Of a stretch of DNA of 64,000 nucleotides, positions 61,253 to 64,000 are shown piece after piece; position 1 is the first letter of the stretch, and the number at the start of each line of letters is the position of its first letter. Location: NCBI GenBank assembly GCA_963732375.1, contig CAVSZE010000012.1, forward strand, positions 372,001 through 436,000. The letters are read 5' to 3'. The notes beneath the pieces are model-generated. The model ran no database searches and was not told the DNA's origin. It saw only the letters and a list, made by a program, of their open reading frames with translations. Source of the DNA: RPQJ01 sp963732375 (GTDB lineage Bacteria; Pseudomonadota; Gammaproteobacteria; Steroidobacterales; Steroidobacteraceae). The position numbers and the translations under genes were made by a program.

Positions 61253-62701
61253 ATGAAGCCCAGGCAACGCGTGTCGGCATTACCGACAACTGTTCTGCTG
61301 GCGACCTGCCTGCCCGCGCTGGCCGCGGCGGTGTCGCTGAAACCGCCGACCGCTGCCGAACTGCAACGCGTTCGGGCACACGAGGCAACCGTCGTCCTCC
61401 TCCAGGTCAACGTCGCAATCGCGGGTAAGCGCGTGACCCCGTCGGCTGTTTACGACACCAACAAGCTGCCGCGTTTCTACGTGGCCAGGCTCGACGACCT
61501 TGAAGCGCCGAAGCTGGTCTTTCCCGGCTCGCTGTCGGAAGCAGCCGCGAACGACGGGTGGCGCTACCTGGTAATTTCGCCCGGCACCTATTACCTGCTG
61601 GTACTGCCCCCGGGAGTTGAGCAGAACCCGCCCGCGGTCGCCTACTCCGCGAGCGACGGACGGTATGGCCGCCTGACGCGGTACGAATTCGCACCCGGCC
61701 GGGGTGGCTTCTGGGCTCCGGAACTCGGCGGCTTTGTGTTCGGCCAATCTCCGCCACCCGATTTCGAGGCACTGCAGGGCTACTGGTTCCAGGTACCAGC
61801 GAAGAGTGAGGTCGTTTACCTCGGATCGCTCTCGGTCGCCTGCAAGGGCGGACGCGGCCTGTTCGGCAGCTTGATCGACTCCTGCACTGACTTCGATTTC
61901 GTCGACGACGAGCGTGCTGCACAGGACCTCGTGAACTCCTCGCTGTCCGGACTGACCCTCGACACCCTGTCGCTCGTTCCATACGGCAAGCCACGCGCAG
62001 GATTTCGCGTTTCCGATCTCGAAAAGGTCACGGTGACGATGCAGGCTCCGCCTGGAATGGCGGCTGCATTCACCGGAGCCGAACTGGCGTCCTGGGGCGT
62101 CGTTCACGGCACGGGGCAAGCGATCGGGCTGTACAACCTTCTAGCCATGGGCAGCCGGTTGCTGGGGGAAGCGTCGGCCGAGCACCGGGCCGGGAAGCAA
62201 ACCGCCGACATCGAGCCGTGCATCGAGCGCCTCTCGGCGATCGTCTCGACCCGCGACCTGGCGGCCGAATTTTCCTCCGCCTTCACGAACGCGCTGCGTT
62301 CGCAACCCGCGACGGAGGACCATGCGTCGCAGCGTTCAGCCCAGGCACGCGAATCGGACGGCGGCAGCGACGATAGAATGACAACCTCGCTACGTATTCT
62401 CCAGCTGAGGGAGAGCGGCCGAGCGAACGATCTCGCTCTGGAACTCGGCCTGGACGTACGCCTGGAGGCTGCGGATACCGGACGACTCGACTACTACGCA
62501 CTGCTGCTGTACGCGCCGGCCCTCCCGGCGCAGAACCCGCACACACAGCGCTCTCCCTTGTATTCGCGATTCATCGCGGAGCGCGCGACGCCGCGACCGG
62601 CGTCGGAGTGGTGTGACGCCGGCGGCGCCGCGCTGCTAAACGACGACATCTCGGTTGCACTAAAGCAGATAGCAACGCAAGTCGCGCATGATCTCGAATG
62701 A
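61253..62701 (+). CDS. Hypothetical exported protein
   Basis: A 482-residue protein with a signal ('TTVLLATCLPALAAAVS'). The first ~320 residues contain a repeated beta pattern, 'GWRYLVISPGTYYLLVLPPG' and 'GYWFQVPAKSEVVYLGSLSV', perhaps a PEGA-like domain; later comes a helical segment ('RILQLRESGRANDLALELGL') and a cysteine pair. No family recognised. It does not overlap a neighbour; the small lipoprotein lies convergent downstream. Confidence 0.7.
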   Translation: MKPRQRVSALPTTVLLATCLPALAAAVSLKPPTAAELQRVRAHEATVVLLQVNVAIAGKRVTPSAVYDTNKLPRFYVARLDDLEAPKLVFPGSLSEAAANDGWRYLVISPGTYYLLVLPPGVEQNPPAVAYSASDGRYGRLTRYEFAPGRGGFWAPELGGFVFGQSPPPDFEALQGYWFQVPAKSEVVYLGSLSVACKGGRGLFGSLIDSCTDFDFVDDERAAQDLVNSSLSGLTLDTLSLVPYGKPRAGFRVSDLEKVTVTMQAPPGMAAAFTGAELASWGVVHGTGQAIGLYNLLAMGSRLLGEASAEHRAGKQTADIEPCIERLSAIVSTRDLAAEFSSAFTNALRSQPATEDHASQRSAQARESDGGSDDRMTTSLRILQLRESGRANDLALELGLDVRLEAADTGRLDYYALLLYAPALPAQNPHTQRSPLYSRFIAERATPRPASEWCDAGGAALLNDDISVALKQIATQVAHDLE

Positions 62702-62751
62702 CTGCCCGGCTTTCGCTGCGGACCGACCAAGTCCTGACGACAGTTCGACCT

Positions 62752-62853
62752 CTAACGCGACACGCAGCTGACGCACCCGAGCAGAACGCGGGTCCAAACC
62801 AGGCAACCGAACACGAACACCAGCAGCAGCGGCAGCCCCACCACGACAAGCAT
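62752..62853 (-). CDS. Possible 33-residue single-span membrane peptide
   Basis: The reverse-strand frame begins at ATG 62853 and reads a hydrophobic run M-L-V-V-V-G-L-P-L-L-L-V-F-V-F followed by a small Cys-containing tail. It starts 24 bases downstream of the lipoprotein stop and has no ribosome-binding site. It could be coupled to the lipoprotein gene, or be chance. Confidence 0.2.
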   Translation of the reverse strand: MLVVVGLPLLLVFVFGCLVWTRVLLGCVSCVSR

Positions 62854-62877
62854 TGCGCGGCGGCATTTTCGAAGGTG

Positions 62878-63864
62878 TCAATGCACTGGCACCAGCCACT
62901 CGCCTGAGCGCCAGATCAGCATCGGCATATCGCGGAACACCCCCGGCATCTGCTGCGCCACGCTGATCGAGCCCAGTTGCTGCGTCTTCCAGTGGCGCCA
63001 CGCCTCGCGCTTGTCACCGGATTCGATTTCGATTACCGCATACACCAGGTCACCGGCACCACAACTGAACTCCGTGGTCGCCTCGAGCGTGGTGTGCGGA
63101 TTCGGTGGAATCTGGAGCCGATGCTGTCCTGGCTGCACGGTGAGTGGCGCGAGCCACGATTGCGTCAGCACGTCGATGCCCCCTGCCGGATTCCCGTGGA
63201 TACGCGTCAGGATACCGGGCATTGGACGTGGCTCGCTGCCGTCCACGACCAGGGCGTTACTGCACTGGTTCTGCTTGCATCCAACGAGCACCGTGCACCG
63301 GTCGCCACCATGCAGCGTCGCCAGGTATTCGTCACGTCGCGCCGCCGAGACCAGCACCGACGGCGTGTGACTCGACGACTCGACGGCAAACCCGGTTACG
63401 CCTGCCGTGAGCAGGATGCTGTCGCCGCCCCCGGCGGGAACCTGCCACGACGAGTCCTCGCCGTGTGTCGCCCCGCTGTCGACAGCGCTCACCACGCCGT
63501 CTGCGTCGTAACCCACCAGCAGGTAGGCGCGCACCTCCTCGGAAAACACGCCAAACGGGACCGGCCACGGCACCAGCAAAATCCCGAGATCAACGTTCTT
63601 CCCGGTCATCCGGAACAGGTCGAAGCGCCAGTAGTCGCTTCCGATCCAAGGCCCACCGAGTTGCCCCTGTACCTGCGTTCGGTTCGTCCCGCCGACCTCG
63701 ATCGCTGCCGTCTGCCGCGGCAGCGCTCTCTCGACCTCGGTCGTCTTTACCGGCACATCGCCGCACGCGCCGAGCGCGGCAGCGCAGGCCACAGCAACAG
63801 CAAGGCGCCAGGGAACCTTTCCCCCGACGCAATAGTCACGTCTCCCAGATTGCGAAGCCCGCAT
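62878..63864 (-). CDS. Lipoprotein, paralogue of the 34.7-kb lipoprotein
   Basis: A 328-residue exported protein, lipobox 'CAAALGAC'. 'QLGGPWIGSDYWRFDLFRM', 'LVPWPVPFGVFSEE' and 'LLVGYDADGVVSAV' align with 'LLGAPWLASDPFGVEVYRL' and the Y-S-T-D-G-R-V-S stretch of the other protein, 28 kb away. Later 'VGCKQNQCSNALVVDG' and 'EFSCGAGDLVYAVIEI' give possible disulfides. The long N-region before the hydrophobic part is unusual but no later start codon exists. Confidence 0.65.
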   Translation of the reverse strand: MRASQSGRRDYCVGGKVPWRLAVAVACAAALGACGDVPVKTTEVERALPRQTAAIEVGGTNRTQVQGQLGGPWIGSDYWRFDLFRMTGKNVDLGILLVPWPVPFGVFSEEVRAYLLVGYDADGVVSAVDSGATHGEDSSWQVPAGGGDSILLTAGVTGFAVESSSHTPSVLVSAARRDEYLATLHGGDRCTVLVGCKQNQCSNALVVDGSEPRPMPGILTRIHGNPAGGIDVLTQSWLAPLTVQPGQHRLQIPPNPHTTLEATTEFSCGAGDLVYAVIEIESGDKREAWRHWKTQQLGSISVAQQMPGVFRDMPMLIWRSGEWLVPVH

Positions 63865-63934
63865 CGCGCACTCGCGCCCCTGGTCTTGATGAACGTGCTC
63901 CCGGCCCCGACTGCCTCGACCGGGTAGGGTCTTG

Positions 63935-64000
63935 CTAACCGATGTGCTGGCGCAAAAATTCGAGGCTGCGTGAGAAGGCGAGGTGCGCGCTCGCTGCGTC
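63935..64000 (-). CDS. C-terminal fragment of a probable alpha/beta hydrolase (runs off the window)
   Basis: The reverse strand is open from the window edge and reads D-A-A-S-A-H-L-A-F-S-R-S-L-E-F-L-R-Q-H-I-G followed by TAG at 63935-63937. The closing 'SLEFLRQHIG' helix is typical of dienelactone hydrolase-like alpha/beta hydrolases. Only 21 residues are visible, so the call is tentative. Confidence 0.4.
   Translation of the reverse strand, partial: DAASAHLAFSRSLEFLRQHIG

Noticed and set aside
1..64000. CRISPR arrays, tRNA/rRNA genes, insertion sequences and prophage
   Set aside because: I looked for evenly spaced repeats, tRNA-like T-loop sequences, transposases and phage genes and found none that I can support.

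Overview
This is a 64-kb stretch of GC-rich, gene-dense bacterial chromosome with short intergenic gaps and genes mixed on both strands. I see no rRNA, tRNA, insertion sequence, prophage or CRISPR array. The gene content points to a Proteobacterium, most likely a gammaproteobacterium: a HemG-type flavodoxin, a DeaD helicase with a DbpA-like tail, LrgAB, a PspC/PadR pair, abundant acyl-CoA and wax-ester enzymes, and many DUF lipoproteins. The lipid and steroid-type acyl-CoA genes would fit a Steroidobacter/Nevskia-like lineage, but that is inference.

Layout. 1-7.2 kb: housekeeping and stress genes (glutathione S-transferase fragment, ATP-grasp, GNAT, deaD, DUF188 protein, carboxylesterase, rhodanese, PspC + PadR with a palindromic operator, class II aldolase). 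7.5-15.5 kb: a large molybdopterin oxidoreductase, an Old Yellow Enzyme, an M15-like secreted protein, a UbiB-type kinase, an SRPBCC protein and HemG. 15.7-18.5 kb: an operon with a two-subunit acyl-CoA dehydrogenase. 18.9-26.5 kb: MFS transporter, DUF1330, a two-motif aspartic-protease-like lipoprotein, a frameshifted membrane-protein gene, a first wax ester synthase/DGAT and DUF3237. 26.7-29.1 kb: an aminotransferase-phosphotransferase fusion. 29.5-37 kb: envelope proteins (Sel1 repeats, PEGA-like and other lipoproteins, DUF805, RlpA-like), an amidase and a tandem cupin. 37.2-40.9 kb: two copies of a small Cys-rich gene with related downstream sequence and fragments of a Cdd1-like helix-hairpin-helix gene. 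41-48.6 kb: DGAT2-like acyltransferase, FG-GAP lipoprotein, SemiSWEET, MOSC, a secreted Hcp-like protein, a beta-lactamase-fold hydrolase and lrgAB. 48.6-54.4 kb: WS/DGAT and acyl-CoA synthetase downstream of amrS, divergent from amrB-amrA (the AmmeMemoRadiSam trio). 54.6-64 kb: DUF3617, metallo-beta-lactamase, cupin, PH-domain, cytochrome c, an orphan AbiEi-like protein and lipoproteins; the window ends in the tail of a reverse-strand gene.

How the genes may work together. The acyl-CoA synthetase, two WS/DGATs, a DGAT2-like acyltransferase and a heteromeric acyl-CoA dehydrogenase suggest active handling of fatty or steroid acyl-CoAs and neutral-lipid storage. The AmmeMemoRadiSam genes are a widely conserved trio whose biochemical role I do not regard as settled; here they sit beside the lipid genes. 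The points most worth following are the duplicated Cys-rich module with split Cdd1 sequence, the AmmeMemoRadiSam/lipid cluster, the reversed aminotransferase-kinase fusion, the poly-T frameshift, and a signal-peptide-bearing Hcp-like protein with no type VI secretion genes nearby.
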